A stretch of 64,000 nt of DNA, from contig CM075780.1 in NCBI GenBank assembly GCA_037974665.1, positions 2,886,501 to 2,950,500 of the forward strand, in the 5' to 3' direction. Positions 11,326 to 23,290 of the stretch are shown here, in pieces. Both the position numbers and the translations under genes were made by a program. Under the pieces are notes generated by a model. The model searched no databases, was not told where the DNA came from, and was given only the letters and a program-made list of their open reading frames with translations. The stretch is from Ehretia macrophylla (taxonomy: Eukaryota > Streptophyta > Magnoliopsida > Boraginales > Ehretiaceae). Numbering within the stretch: the first letter of the stretch is position 1; each line of letters starts with the position of its first letter.

Positions 11326-11341
11326 GGGGTCGGGCCTCACA

Positions 11342-11356
11342 TCCTCCCCTCAAAAG
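11342..11356 (-). promoter_or_regulatory. Polypurine tract of E1
   Basis: Minus strand CTTTTGAGGGGAGGA lies immediately before the TG of the 3' LTR. This is the primer site for plus-strand DNA synthesis in LTR retrotransposons and it fixes the element's direction. Confidence 0.8.
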
Positions 11357-14238
11357 AATTTCTTCCCGAAATTCATTCTTGCCTATTGAGGTCATTTAGA
11401 CGGATTCTAACCCTTGTTATTCTTCCTACTCCGGTTCGTCCCGTGTTTGGTGATCTTTTACTGCAACCAATTCACTTCTTATTTCTCCAATCATTTAGTT
11501 CAGTGGGACCTTTACATTTACAGTTCGTTTCTTTGAACGACTCTATTATCCATTTGATCTTAAGGTTAAGTTCATTAATTAAGGTTAGAATCTCCAAACA
11601 TAGTAATCAAAGCTGCATTGGTATTCTAACGATATAACTATGACTCCAAAATCATGACTTATGTTGTATCAATCTCACATTCATACCTCAAAAGGATTGT
11701 CACAATAATACCGCGATCTTATGGTTACATACACTAATTTCAAGATGATAGGTCTATATCAGATTTATATATCCTACCAACTAGTTTCAAAATTGTTAAC
11801 ACGTAGGACCTACACATGTTATGGATCATTTCTACGATACGACCCTATCTTCAAGAAGAACTCACCAAACAACTAATCCATCTCAAATCATCATCTATCG
11901 ACAATATCATAATCCTTATCTCGTAGGTACGTTAAATTAACAAATCTTCTAATGACTAGTCTCCCGGTTATAGGCTCCTATTCACTAACCTCATTTCCCG
12001 GCTTTGTTAACCTTCACGCTCGCAATCAACGAGAAATACCGTTGAGATTCGTTAAACTCAACCTCTAAGGTTTATTAGGTACCACCAACAAATCGCCATT
12101 GAAATTGCATGGGTAAACTAATCATGTAGCACTAGTTCAACTTTTCAAGTAAGCTTCATCAGTTTGTGATCCACAATTCATTTCCTTATTCAAATCTCTA
12201 ATTTCAAGTCACAAGGCTTCAGAATTTTCTTTTAATCTTACCCAAAACTCCTAAGGCAAATAGTTTCAACCTCAAATAAATTCTACTCACCTCAATCCAA
12301 GGTTACGTCATACTTAAGAAGACAATGGTCCTACTCACTTAGCAACCTAGTCATCCCTTCGAACACTTAATGTCAGCCAATATATCTCCAACATTAATGT
12401 TACTAGGCTGGGTTCATAGCTATGTAAGTGATATCAATTCTCTACTAGGTTACCGGTCATACAACAACAATCCTAGGACTATCAATGGGTACCGAAATGA
12501 TCTAGCTCATAAGATACTTACCATACTAATCCAAGTAGCTTATTACATGAAATAACTTCAAGGATATGTCATCATAAGAATTATAACCACAAGTCATCTT
12601 ACAATATAATCTAATAGAATTTCAAAAGTAATCAACCATTCATTTAATTATCACCATAAGATTTACCCTCTATTCAACAACCACGATTCGAAGTCTACCA
12701 ATCGCTAGTTTCTAGAAGTGAAACGGTGCACATAGATACGGTGGTCTAACAATAGTCTTTTGGGTCATCATGACTCTGATTCATCTCTATCTTACTCTCT
12801 TCATTTACATGTTCAACTAGCTAAGAGCATCAAGACTCATCGACCTTAGGTCATAGGGTTCACCATGAATCATCCTGCATACTCACTATTAGCTATTTAG
12901 GATTTCAAATCATACCCTAACGACTCCACCTTGCAACCAGATGCTTAATATCATTTCGATGGTTTATATAATAGGTCCATCGGTATTATTTAGGGATATA
13001 TGCTTCCTAATATCCTCTAGGGTATCCAAATAACGAGAGCATAGAATGACTTACTTCGCATAATCATAACTAAATCCGAGGGGCAATAATTTAATACCAT
13101 GATTCTTAAAATCACCAATATCCAACTTATGACCTTAGCAACATTAGTCATCTAATGCATAATTCAATACCTTACACTTCTATTTCGACCTAACATTTAG
13201 GTGTAGTCTTCCGAACACGAGTTCTAGTTACATGAATTCCTCGATTTTATCATCCTTATATCTTGTTATATTATAAAATCATCAACCTTGTTAAATTCGG
13301 TCTCCAGAGTTGCCTACATGTTTTGAGGTTATCCATTGTTAAGTCACTCAAATACACTATCCATGTCTCAACAATCTAACCCCTAAAAGTAACTATCGTC
13401 AACTTCCACGAATTTATCTTTTAATTTCTAGGTCATGATCTCAACACTTAGTGAACTTGAAACTCGCTAGTATACACCATATCAGATTCATCAATGCTTA
13501 ATTCCAATCAAGTAAGGATTCAATCGTACGAGTATATTGCTAACTTCTTAGATAGTCTATCAAGCCAATTTCAAGATGTGAGAAATGGATTCAAAGAAAC
13601 CTCCAAGTCAACTTCCAGTATCAGCACATGAGAATATATACTACTCTACATATTTAATAGTATGTTCTTATATCTTAAGCGAAGTTGTATGTCATTAAAC
13701 TTTATACTTGAACCATAATTAGAAAAACGGTTTAACGGAATCAATAACTTCATAGCTATAAAATTGACAACTTAATCACAAGTATAGGTATTCCAAAAAT
13801 AAGGAGATAACTTTACCTCAACAATTATACTCGTGCTACGCATTTTATACATATGCATATCCAATAATACATACTATCCATCGAGTACCTATGAAGATGC
13901 CAGAATTCTCTAACCGAGACTTTTCGTTCTTCCTGCATGAATTCACTTCCCTGAAAGTTCTAATCCTAACTATCTATGTGTATAAACAGTCATTCATGGT
14001 TATATAACATGCACATGTATGAAGGAAGGAGTATAAAAGCATGCATGCATTATTGAGGACGTGTCGGTGTGCATGATACATAATACATATAGTCCACAAA
14101 GGCACATAATATTCAATGCTCAAGCAATTAAAGCACATTAGCACACATTAACACATATAAACAAGACATCATAATTACCTTAGGGCTTCTACCCATGGTC
14201 CGAGAGTTAAACCCGACCAACACCTAGTTACTAAACTA
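11357..14238 (-). other. E1 internal region without coding capacity
   Basis: About 2.9 kb of AT-rich sequence between the polypurine tract and the primer site. No open frame longer than about 85 codons, and no zinc knuckle, protease, reverse transcriptase, RNase H or integrase motif seen on either strand. Such an element would need gag and pol in trans from an autonomous relative. Confidence 0.75.
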
Positions 14239-14251
14239 GGCTCTGATACCA
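14239..14251 (-). promoter_or_regulatory. Primer binding site of E1, complementary to tRNA-iMet
   Basis: Minus strand TGGTATCAGAGCC is the complement of the 3' end of plant initiator tRNA-Met (GGCTCTGATACCA). It lies 13 bp inside the 5' LTR, where minus-strand DNA synthesis is primed. Confidence 0.88.
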
Positions 14252-14264
14252 TTCTAATATAAGG

Positions 14265-14562
14265 TGTCACGCCCCAACCCAGCCTATAAAGGTTAGACTA
14301 GGGTGTGATCTAAACATTCAAGTTACGTCTCGTACTTAACCACTCATGAAGATTTAACACTTAACGTTTTGGCCTAAACACTAAAAATTTTCGGTAAACC
14401 GGCAGCATAACGACTGTAATTGGGCTCTTTGGTTTGATCTGATTCTCTAAACGCCTCAATTATTCTAATCATTAATCCAATTCCATTAAGAACTCATATT
14501 TGTCACCAACCGATTTGCCTACTAGTTTATCTTGAAAATCTCATTTGGTTAATAAGCCTAAC
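14265..14562 (-). repeat. E1 5' LTR, truncated to its last 298 bp
   Basis: Matches 7709-8006 of the other LTR from TGTCACGCCCC to AATAAGCCTAAC, then switches to 5S spacer. The three bases AAC at the switch fit both sequences, so the break looks like microhomology joining. About 3.3 kb of this LTR, including its promoter half, is gone. Confidence 0.88.
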
Positions 14563-14755
14563 TGTTAAAAGGACGACACCTGACTCGCGGGACATTAGGG
14601 GCCCTACAACGTGTCGATATCACGTCTTGCAAGCATGTTGCGTTGTTGAAGCAGATGGGTTGTCGTTAAGCCCATTGGGCCTTTTGAATGGGCCATCTCT
14701 CTAGGCTGGGACTATGAACAGTTAACACATAAAGGAATTGTGCCCTCAACATGAC

Positions 14756-14875
14756 GGGTGCGATCATACCATCACTAATGCACCGGATCCCATAAGATTT
14801 CCGAAGTTAAGCGTGCTTGGGCGAGAGTAGTACTAGGATGGGTGATCCCCTGGGAAGTCCTCGTGTTCGATCCCT
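14756..14875 (+). rRNA. 5S rRNA copy 12 (degenerate ends)
   Basis: Differences: G17T, C39A, A43T, C44T, C91T (box C), G113C, C114G, C116T, C120T. Helix I loses pairs 6-113 and 5-114. First gene after E1. Confidence 0.93.
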
Positions 14876-15431
14876 TTTTCAATTTTTTTTGCCCTGGTTA
14901 GGGTTGTCAAGATACTTTATCCACCAAATCTCTATTACTGAATCCCACGGAACATTGGGCAAGACAACTTCGCTTCATGTAGAGGCTAGGCCGGCAAACC
15001 GAGGGCGTAGGATTTGTGACCAGGTCTCTGTCGCTCCGGTGCCCATAACTTTTAGTCCGTAAGGAGTTACACGGCACACAGCAGACCGTTACAGTGCTCT
15101 CTGAGAGCTCTACGACGGGGGCAGCCAGCTTGCTCGCTTTGCCCGTTTTTGGAGCCCAAAATCGAACATTTTCATCAGTTTCAGCAACTTTTCTTCTTTT
15201 TCTCTGTTTTTCCATCCCGGATCGTACGTCGTGAACTGTTAAAAGGACGACAACCTGACTCGCGGGACATCAGAGGGCCCTACAACGTGTCGATATCACG
15301 TCTTGCGAGGATGCTGCGTTGTTGAAGCGGATGGGTTGTCGTTAAGCCCATTGGGCCTTTTGCATGGGACATCTCTCTAGGTTTGGACTGTGAACCGTTA
15401 ACACATATAGGAATTGTGCCCTCAACATGAC

Positions 15432-15551
15432 GGGTGCGATCATACCAGCACTAATGCACCGGATCCTATCAGAACTCCGAAGTTAAGCGTGCTTGGGCGA
15501 GAGTAGTACTAGGATGGGAGACCCCTTGGGAAGTCCTCGTGTTGTACTCCC
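15432..15551 (+). rRNA. 5S rRNA copy 13
   Basis: Differences: C36T, T88A (box C), C95T, C114T and C117T (both leave G-U wobbles in helix I). Confidence 0.96.
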
Positions 15552-16107
15552 TTTTCAATTTTTTTTGTCTTGGTTAGGGTTGCCAAGATACGTTATCCAC
15601 CAAATCTATGTTACTGAATCCCACGGAACATTGGGCAAGACAACTTGGTTTCACGTAGAGGCTGGGCCCGCAAACCGAGGGCGTAGGCTTTGTGACCAGG
15701 TCTCCGTCGCTCCGGTGCCCATAACTTTTGATCCGTAAGGAGTTATGCGGCGCACAGCATACCGATGCAAAGTTCTCTGAGAGCTCTACGACGGGGGCAG
15801 CCAGCATGCTCCATGTGCCCTTTTTGGAACCCAAAATCGAACATTTTCATCTATTTCATGCCACTTTTCTTCTTTTGCTCTGTTTTTTCGTCCCGGATCG
15901 TACGTCGTGAACTGTTAAAAGGACGACAACTTGACTCGCTGGACATCAGAGGGCCCTACAATGTGTCGATATCACGTCTTGCAAGCATGCTGCGTTGTTG
16001 AAGCTGATGGGTTGTCGTTAAGCCCATTGGGCCTTTTGAATGGGCCATCTCTCTAGGCTGGGACTGTGAACAGTTAACACATAAAAGAATTGTGCCCTCA
16101 ACATGAC

Positions 16108-16227
16108 GGGTGCGATCATAACAGCACTAATGCACCGGATCCCATCAGAACTCCGAAGTTAAGCGTGTTTGGGCGAGAGTAGTACTAGGATGGGTGACCC
16201 CTTGGGAAGTCCTCGTGTTGCACCCCC
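16108..16227 (+). rRNA. 5S rRNA copy 14
   Basis: Differences: C14A, C61T (box A), C95T. Confidence 0.97.
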
Positions 16228-16783
16228 TATTCAATTTTTTTTGCCCTGGTTAGGGTTGCCAAGATACTTTATCCACCAAATCTCTATTACTGAATCCAAC
16301 GGAACATTGGGCAAGACAACTTCGGTTCACGTAGAGGCTGGGCCCGCAAACCTAGGGCATAGGGTTTGTGACCAGGTCTCCGTCACTCCGGTGCCCATAA
16401 CTTTTAATCCGTAAGAAGTTACGCGGCACACAGCAGACCGTTACAAAGCTCTCTGAGAGCTCTATGACTGGGGCATCCAGCTTGCTCGCTATGCCCGTTT
16501 TTGGAGCCCAAAATCGAACGTTTTCATCAGTTTCAACAACTTTTCTTCTTTTGCTCTGTTTTTCCATCCCGGATCGTACGTCATGAACTGTTAAAAGGAC
16601 GACAACCTGACTCGCGGGACATCAGAGGGCCGTACAACGTGTCGATATCACGTCTTGCGAGGATGCTGCGTTGTTGAAACGGATGGGTTGTCGTTAAGCC
16701 CATTGGGCCTTTTGAATTGGCCATCTCTCTAGGTTGGGACTGTGAACCGTTAACACATATAGGAATTGTTCTCCCAACATGAC

Positions 16784-16903
16784 GGGTGCGATCATACCAT
16801 CACTAATGCACCGGATCCCGTCGAAACTCCGAAGTTAAGCATGCTTGGGCGAGAGTAGTACTAGGATGGTTGACCCCCTGGGTAGTCCTCGTGTTGCACC
16901 CCC
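16784..16903 (+). rRNA. 5S rRNA copy 15
   Basis: Differences: G17T, A37G, A40G, G41A, G58A (box A), G87T (box C), A100T. The upstream flank is changed (GTTCTCCC instead of GTGCCCTC). Confidence 0.94.
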
Positions 16904-17460
16904 TTTTCAAAATTTTTTTCCCTGGTTAGGGTTGCCAAAATACTTCATCCACCAAATCTTTTTTACTGAATCCCACGGAACATTGGGCAAGTCAACTTCG
17001 CTTCACGTAGAGGCTGGACCCGCAAACCGAGGGCGTAAGGTTTGTGACCAGGTCTCCGTCGCTCCGGTGCCCATAACTTTTGATCCGTAAGGAATTACGC
17101 GGTGCACAGCATACCGTTTCAAAGCTCTCTGAGAGCTCTACGACGGGGGCAGAAATCTTGCTCATTATGCCCATTTTTGGAGCCCAAAATTGAACGTTTT
17201 CATCAGTTTCAGGCCATTTTTCTTCTTTTGCTCAGTTTTTCCGTCCCGGATCGTACGTCGTGAACTGTTAAAAGGATGATAACCTGACTCGCGGGACATC
17301 AGAGGGCCCTACAACGTGTCGATATCTGGTCTTGCAAGGATGCTGCGTTGTTGAAGCGGATGGGTTGTCGTTAAGCCCATTGGGCCTTTTGAATGGGCCA
17401 TCTCTCTGGATTGGAACTGTGAACCGTTAACACATATAGGAATTGTGCCCTCAACATGAC

Positions 17461-17580
17461 CGGTGCGATCATACCAGCACTAATGCACCGGATCCTATCA
17501 GAACTCCGAAGTTAAGCGTGCTTGGGCAAGAGTAGTACTAGGATTACTGACCCCCTGGGAAGTCCTCGTGTTGCATCCCA
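17461..17580 (+). rRNA. 5S rRNA copy 16 (box C damaged)
   Basis: Differences: G1C, C36T, G68A (IE), G85T, G86A, G87C (three in a row in box C), C116T, C120A. The box C core GGATGGGTGA is GGATTACTGA here, so TFIIIA binding is doubtful. Confidence 0.92.
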
Positions 17581-17659
17581 TTTTCAATTTTTTTTGCCCT
17601 GGTTAGGGTTGCCAAGATACTTTATCCACCAAATCTCTATTACTGAATCCCACGGAACA

Positions 17660-17672
17660 TTGGGCAGGCTGG
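17660..17672 (+). other. 23-bp deletion in the spacer after copy 16
   Basis: CATTGGGCA runs straight into GGCTGGGCC. The usual AGACAACTTCGCTTCACG part is missing, giving a 654-bp unit. Confidence 0.85.
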
Positions 17673-18114
17673 GCCCGCAAACCGAGCGCGTAGGGTTTGT
17701 GACCAGGTCTTCGTCGCTCCGGTGCCCATAACTTTTGATCCGTAGGGAGTTACACAGCGCACAGCATACCGTTGCAAAGCTCTATGAGAGCTCTTCGATG
17801 GGGGCTGCCAGCTTGCTCGCTGTGCCCATTTTTGGAGCCTAAAATCGAACGTTTTCATCAATTTCAGGCCACTTTTCTGGTTTTTCTCTGTTTTTCCGTC
17901 CCGGATCGTACGTCGTGAACTGTTAAAAGGATGACAACCTAACTCGCGGGAATCAGACTTCCCTACAACGTGTCAATATCACGTCTTGCGAGGATGCTGC
18001 GTTGTTGAAGCGGATGGGTTGTCGTGAAGCCCATTGGGCCTTTTGAATGGGCCATCTCTCTAGGCTAGGACTGTGAACAGTTAACACATAAAAGAATTGC
18101 GCCCTCAACATGAC

Positions 18115-18234
18115 GGGTGCGATCATACCAGCACTAATGCACCGGATCATATCAGAACTTCGTAGTTAAGCATGTTTGGGCGAGTGTAGTACTAGGATGG
18201 GTGACCCCCTGGGAAGTCCTCGTGTTGCACCCCA
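18115..18234 (+). rRNA. 5S rRNA copy 17
   Basis: Differences: C35A, C36T (GATCATATC variant, shared with copies 22 and 24), C46T, A49T, G58A and C61T (box A), A71T (IE), C120A. Confidence 0.94.
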
Positions 18235-18791
18235 TTTTCAATTTTTTTTGCCCTGGTTAGGGTTGCCAAGATACTTTATCCACCAAATCTCTATTACTGA
18301 ATCCCACGGAACATTGGGCAAGACAACTTCGCTTCACGTAGAGGCTGGGCCCGCAAACCGAGGGCGTAGGGTTTGTGACCAGGTCTCCGTCGCTCCGGTG
18401 CCCATAAGTTTTTATCCGTAAGGAGTTACGCGGCGCACAACATACTGTTGGAAAGCTCTCTCAAAGCTCTACGACGGGGATAGCCAGATTGCTCACTGTG
18501 CCCATTTTTGGAGCCCAAAATCGAACGTTTTCATCAGTTTCGGGCCACTTTTCTACTTTTGCTCTGTTTTTTCATCCCGGATCATACGTCGTGAACTGTT
18601 AAAAGGACAACAACCTGACTCGCGGGACATCAGAGGGCCCTACAACGTGTTGATATCATGTCTTGCGTGGATGCTGCGTTGTTGAAGCGGATGTGTTGTC
18701 GTTAAGCCCATTGGGCCTTTTGAATGGCCCATCTTTCTAGGCTGAGACTGTGAACCTTTAACAAATATAGGAATTGTGCCCTCAACATGAC

Positions 18792-18911
18792 GTGTGCGAT
18801 CATACCAGCACTAATGCACCAGATCCCAACAAAACTCCGAAGTTAAGCGTGCTTGGGCGAGAGTAGTACTAGGATGGGTGACCCCTTAGGAAGTCCTCGT
18901 GTTGCACCCCC
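18792..18911 (+). rRNA. 5S rRNA copy 18
   Basis: Differences: G2T (breaks G2-C117), G30A, T38A, G41A, C95T, G97A. Confidence 0.95.
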
Positions 18912-19466
18912 TTTTCAATTTTTTTTGCCCTGGTTAGGGTTGCCAAGATACTTTATCCACGAAATCTCTATTACTGAATCCCACGGAACATTGGGCAAGA
19001 CAACTTCGTATCACGTAGAGGTTGGGCCCACAAACCGAGGGCGTAGGGTTTGTGACCAGGTCTCCGTCACTCCGGTGCCCATAATTTTTTATCCTTAATT
19101 GTTACGCGGTGCATAGCATACCATTGCAAAGATCTCTCAAAGCTCTACGACAGGGCAGCCAGCTTGCTCGCTGTGCTCGTTTTTAGAGCCCAAAATCGAA
19201 CGTTTTCATCAGTTTCTTGCCAATTTTCTACTTTTGCTCTGTTTTTCCGTCCCGGATCGTACGTCGTGAACTGTTAAAAGGAAGACAACTAGACTCGAGG
19301 GACATCAGACGGCCCTACAACGTGTCGATATCACGTCTTGCTAGGATGTTGCGTTGTTGAAGCGGATGGGTTGTCGTTAAGCCCATTGGGCCTTTTGAAT
19401 TGGCTATGTCTCTAGGCTGGGACTGTGAACAGTTAACACATAAAGGAATTGTGCCCTCAACATGAC

Positions 19467-19586
19467 GGGTGGGATCATACCAGCACTAATGCACCAGATC
19501 CCATCAGAACTTCGAAGTTAAGCGTGCTTGGGCGAGAGTAGTACTAGGATGGGTGACCCCCTGGAAAGTCCTCGCGTTGCACCCCC
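19467..19586 (+). rRNA. 5S rRNA copy 19
   Basis: Differences: C6G, G30A, C46T, G99A, T109C. Confidence 0.95.
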
Positions 19587-20142
19587 TTTTCAATTTTTTT
19601 TGCCCTGGTTAGGGTTGTCAAGAAACTTTATCCACCAAATCTCTATTACTAAATCCCACGAAACATTGGGCAAGACAACTTCGCTTCACGTAGAGGTTGA
19701 GCCCGCAAACCGAGGGCGTAGGGTTTGTGACCAGGTCTCCGTCGCTTCGGTGCCCATAACTTTTGATCCGTAAGGAGTTACGAGGCGCACAGCATACCGT
19801 GGCAAAGTTCACTGAGAGCTCTACGACGGGGGCAGTCAACTTGCTCGCTTTGCCCTTTTTTCGAGCCCAAAATCGAACGATTTCATCAGTTTCACCAACT
19901 TTTCTTCTTTTGTTCTATTTTTCCATCCCGGATCTTACGTCGTGAACTGTTAAAAGGACGAAAATGTGACTCGCGGGACATCAGAGGGCTCTACAACGTG
20001 TCGATATCACGTCTTGCGAGGATGCTGCGTTGTTGAAGCGGATGGGTTGTCGTTAATCCCATTGGGCCTTTTGAATGGGCCATCTCTCTAGGTTGGGACT
20101 GTGAACCGTTAACTCATATAGGAATTGTGCCCTCAACATGAC

Positions 20143-20262
20143 GGGTGTGATCATACCAGCACTAATGCACCGGATCCCATAAGAACAACGAAGTTAAGCA
20201 TGCTTGGGCGAGAGTAGTACAAGGATGGGTGACCCCCTTGGAAGTCCTCGTGTTACACTCCC
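20143..20262 (+). rRNA. 5S rRNA copy 20 (diverged)
   Basis: Differences: C6T, C39A, T45A, C46A, G58A (box A), T79A, G97T, G113A, C117T. C6T with G113A is a compensated pair: C-G becomes U-A. Confidence 0.93.
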
Positions 20263-20819
20263 TTTTCAATATTTTTTTGCCCTGGTTAGGCTTGCCAAGA
20301 TACTTTATCCACCAAATCACTGTTACTGAATCCCACGGAACATTGGGCAAGACAACTTCGCTTCACGTGGAGGCTGGGCCCGCAAACCGAGGGCGTACGG
20401 TTTGTGACCAAGTCTCCGTCGCTCCGGTGCCCATAACTTTAGATCCGTAAGGAGTTACGTGGCGCATAGCATACCGTTGCAAAGCTCTCTGAGAGCTCTA
20501 TGACGGGGGCAGCCAGCTTGCTCGCTGTGCCCTTTTTGGAGCCCAAAATCGAATTTTTCCATCAGTTTTAGGCCACTTTTCTTTATTTGCTCTATTTTTC
20601 CATCCCGGATTGTACGTCGTGAACTGTTAAAAGGACAAGAACCTGACTTGCGGGACATCAGAGGGCCTTACAATGGGTTGATATCACATCTTGTGACGAT
20701 GCTGCGTTGTTGAAGCGGATGGGTTGTCATTAAGCCCAATGGGCCTTTTGAATTGGCCATCTCTCTAGACTGGGACTGTGAACCGTTAACACATATAGGA
20801 ATTGTGCCCTCAACATGAC

Positions 20820-20939
20820 GGGTGCGATCATACCAGCACTAATGCACCGGATCCCATCAGAACTGCGAAGTTAAGCGTGCTTGGGCGAACGTAGTACTAG
20901 GATGGGTGACCCCCTGGGAAGTCCTCGTGTTGCACCCCC
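20820..20939 (+). rRNA. 5S rRNA copy 21
   Basis: Differences: C46G, G70A, A71C (the last two in IE). Ends and box C are unchanged. Confidence 0.96.
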
Positions 20940-21497
20940 TTTTCTATTTTTTTTTGCCTTGGTTAGGGTTGCCAAGATACTTTATCCACAAAATCTCTAT
21001 TACTGAATCCCACGGAACATTGGGCAAGACAACTTCGTTTCACGTAGAGGCTGGGCCTGCAAACCGAGGGCGTAGGGTTTATGACCAGGTCTCCATCGCT
21101 CCGGTGCCCATAACTTTTGATCCGTAAAGAGTTACGCGGCGCACAACATACCCTTGCAAAGCACTCTGAGAGCTCTACGGCAGGGGCAGCCAGCATGCTT
21201 GTTGTACCAGTTTTTGGAGCCCAAAATCGAACGTTTTCATCAGTCTTAGGCCACTTTTCTTCTTTTGCTCTGTTTTTTCGTCCCGGATCATACGTCGTGA
21301 ACTGTTAAAAGGACGAAAACCTGATTCGCCGGATATCAGAGGGCCCTACAACGTGTCGATATAACGTCTTGCGAGGATGCTACGTTGTTGAAGCAAATGG
21401 GTTGTCGTTAAGCCCTTTGGGCCTTTTGAATGGGCCATCTCTCTAGGCTGGGACTGTGAACAGTTAACACATAAAGGAATTGCACCCTCAACATGAC

Positions 21498-21617
21498 GGG
21501 TGCGATCATACCAGCACTAATGCACCGGATCATATCAGAACTTCGAAGTTAAGCGTGTTTGGGCTAGAGTAGTACTATGATGGGTGACCCCCGGGGAAGT
21601 CCTCGTGTTGCACCCCC
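21498..21617 (+). rRNA. 5S rRNA copy 22
   Basis: Differences: C35A, C36T, C46T, C61T, G68T, G81T, T96G. Related to copies 17 and 24 by the GATCATATC marker. Confidence 0.95.
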
Positions 21618-22174
21618 TTTTCAATTTTTTTTGCCCTGGTTAGGGTTGCCAAGATACTTTATCCACCAAATCTCTATTAATGAATCCCACGGAACATTGG
21701 GCAAGACAACTTCGCTTCACGTAGAGGCTGGGCCTACAAACCGAGGGCGTAGGGTTTGTGACCAGGTCTTCGTCGCTCCGTTGCCCATAACTTTTGATCC
21801 GTATAGAGTTACTCGGCGCACAACATACCGTTGGAAAGCTCTCTCAAAGCTCTACGACAGGGGAAGCCAGCTTGCTCGCTGTGCCCATTTTTGGAGCCCA
21901 AAATTGAAGATTTTCTTCAGTTTCAGGCCACTTTTTGACTTTTGCTCTATTTTTCCATCCCGGATCATACGTCGTGAACTGTTAAAAGGACGACAACCTG
22001 ACTCGCTGGACATCAGAGTGCCCTACAACATGTCGATATCATGTCTTGCGAGGATGATGCGTTGTTGAAGCAGATGTGTTGTTGTTAAGCCCATTGGGCC
22101 TTTTGAATGGGCCATCTCTCTAGGCTGGGTCTGTGAACTGTTAACACATATAGGAATTATGCCCTCAACATAAC

Positions 22175-22250
22175 GGGTGCGATCATACCAGCACTAATGC
22201 ATCGGATCCCATCAGAACTCCGAAGATAAGCGTGCTTAGGCTAGAGTAGT
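22175..22250 (+). pseudogene. 5S rRNA copy 23, truncated at position 76 (box C lost)
   Basis: The first 76 bases are present (differences C28T, T52A, G64A, G68T). The sequence then jumps into the middle of the spacer, at TTACGTGACACAAAGC. AGT occurs at both edges of the deletion. About 237 bp are missing: the last 44 bases of the gene with all of box C, both terminators and the first part of the spacer. It cannot make a normal 5S rRNA. Confidence 0.93.
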
Positions 22251-22614
22251 TACGTGACACAAAGCATACCGTTGCACAGCTCTCTGAGAGCTCTACGACG
22301 GGGGTAGCCAGCTTGCTCTCTTTGCACTTTTTAGAGCCCAAAATCGAACGTTTTCATCAGTTTCAAGCCACTTTTCTTCTTTTGCTCTATTTTTCCATCC
22401 CGGATCATACGTCGTGAACTGTTAAAAGGACGACAACCTGACACGCAGGACATCAGAGGGCCCTACAATGTGTCGATATAACATCTTGCGAGGATGCTGC
22501 GTTGTTGAAGAGGATGGGTTGTCGTTAAGCCTATTGGGCCTTTTGAATGGGCCATCTCTCTAGGCTGGGATTGTGAACCGTTAACACATATAGGAATTGT
22601 GCCCTCAACATGAT

Positions 22615-22734
22615 GGGTGCGATCATACCAGCACTAATGCACCGGATCATATCAGAACTCCGAAGTTAAGCATGTTTGGACGAGAGTAGTACTAGGATGG
22701 GTGACCCCTTGGGAAGTCCTCGTGTTGCACCCCC
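22615..22734 (+). rRNA. 5S rRNA copy 24
   Basis: Differences: C35A, C36T, G58A, C61T (box A), G66A, C95T. T at -1. Only 440 bp after copy 23 because of the deletion there. Confidence 0.95.
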
Positions 22735-23290
22735 TTTTGAATTTTTTTTGCTCTGGCTATGGTTGCCAAGATACTTTATCCACTAAATCTCTATTACTGA
22801 ATCCGACGGAACATTGGGCAAGACAACTTCGCTTCACGTAGAGGCTGGGCCCGCAAACCGAGGGCGTAGGGTTTCTGACCAGGTCTCCGTCGCTCCGGTG
22901 CCCATAACTTTTGATCCGTAAGGAGTTATGTGGCGCACAGCATACCGTTACAAAGCTTCCTGAGAGCTCTACGATGGAGGTAGCTAGCTTGCGCGCTGTG
23001 CCCCTTTTTGTAGCCCAAAATCGAACGTTTTCATCAGTTTCAGGCCACTTTTCTTCTTTTGCTCTATTTTTCCATCCCAGATCATGCGTCGTAAACTTTT
23101 AAAGGACAACAACCTGACTCGCGGGACATTAGAGGGCCCTACAACGTGTCGATATCACGTCTTGCAAGGATGCTGCGTTGTTGAAGCGGATGGGTTGTCG
23201 TTAAGCCTATTGGGCCTTTTGAATGGGCCATCTCTCTAGGCTGGGACTGTGAACCGTTAACACATATAGGAATTGTGCCCTCAACATGAT

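Larger units (their letters stand above)
7709..11341 (-). repeat. E1 3' LTR, complete (3633 bp)
   Basis: On the minus strand it starts TGTGAGGCCC at 11341 and ends GGGGCATGACA at 7709, with the TG...CA ends of LTRs. Its last 298 bp (7709-8006) match the right LTR piece at 14265-14562 at roughly 90% by eye, and its first 2.1 kb match E2 and E3. It holds a tandem ACGTG-bearing minisatellite near its 5' end, a purine-rich microsatellite (10450-10505), a pair of about 90-bp direct repeats and a GC-rich patch near 8690-8830. No coding region: the longest open frame, 128 codons at 8483-8869 minus, has no recognised domain. Confidence 0.85.
7709..14562 (-). mobile_element. E1: non-autonomous LTR retrotransposon (LARD-like), 5' LTR truncated
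   Basis: Read on the minus strand: truncated 5' LTR (14562-14265), primer binding site (14251-14239), about 2.9 kb of internal sequence without gag or pol, polypurine tract (11356-11342), full 3' LTR (11341-7709). The long LTR of 3633 bp and the coding-free interior fit the LARD class (large retrotransposon derivative). The polypurine context GAGGGGAGGA before TGTGAG, preceded by a TTTCGGGA-like motif, resembles Tekay/Del chromoviruses of the Ty3/Gypsy group; that lineage is inferred. The element is flanked by a 20-21-bp direct repeat of spacer rather than a normal 5-bp target duplication. Confidence 0.85.

Noticed and set aside
11386-12555. Short open frames in the E1 interior (83 and 61 codons)
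   Set aside because: They lie on the strand opposite to the element, contain no gag or pol motif, and are expected by chance in sequence of this length.
14563-14755. A gene between E1 and copy 12
   Set aside because: The stretch is ordinary 5S spacer from the CTGTTAAAAGG word to the promoter, with small deletions.
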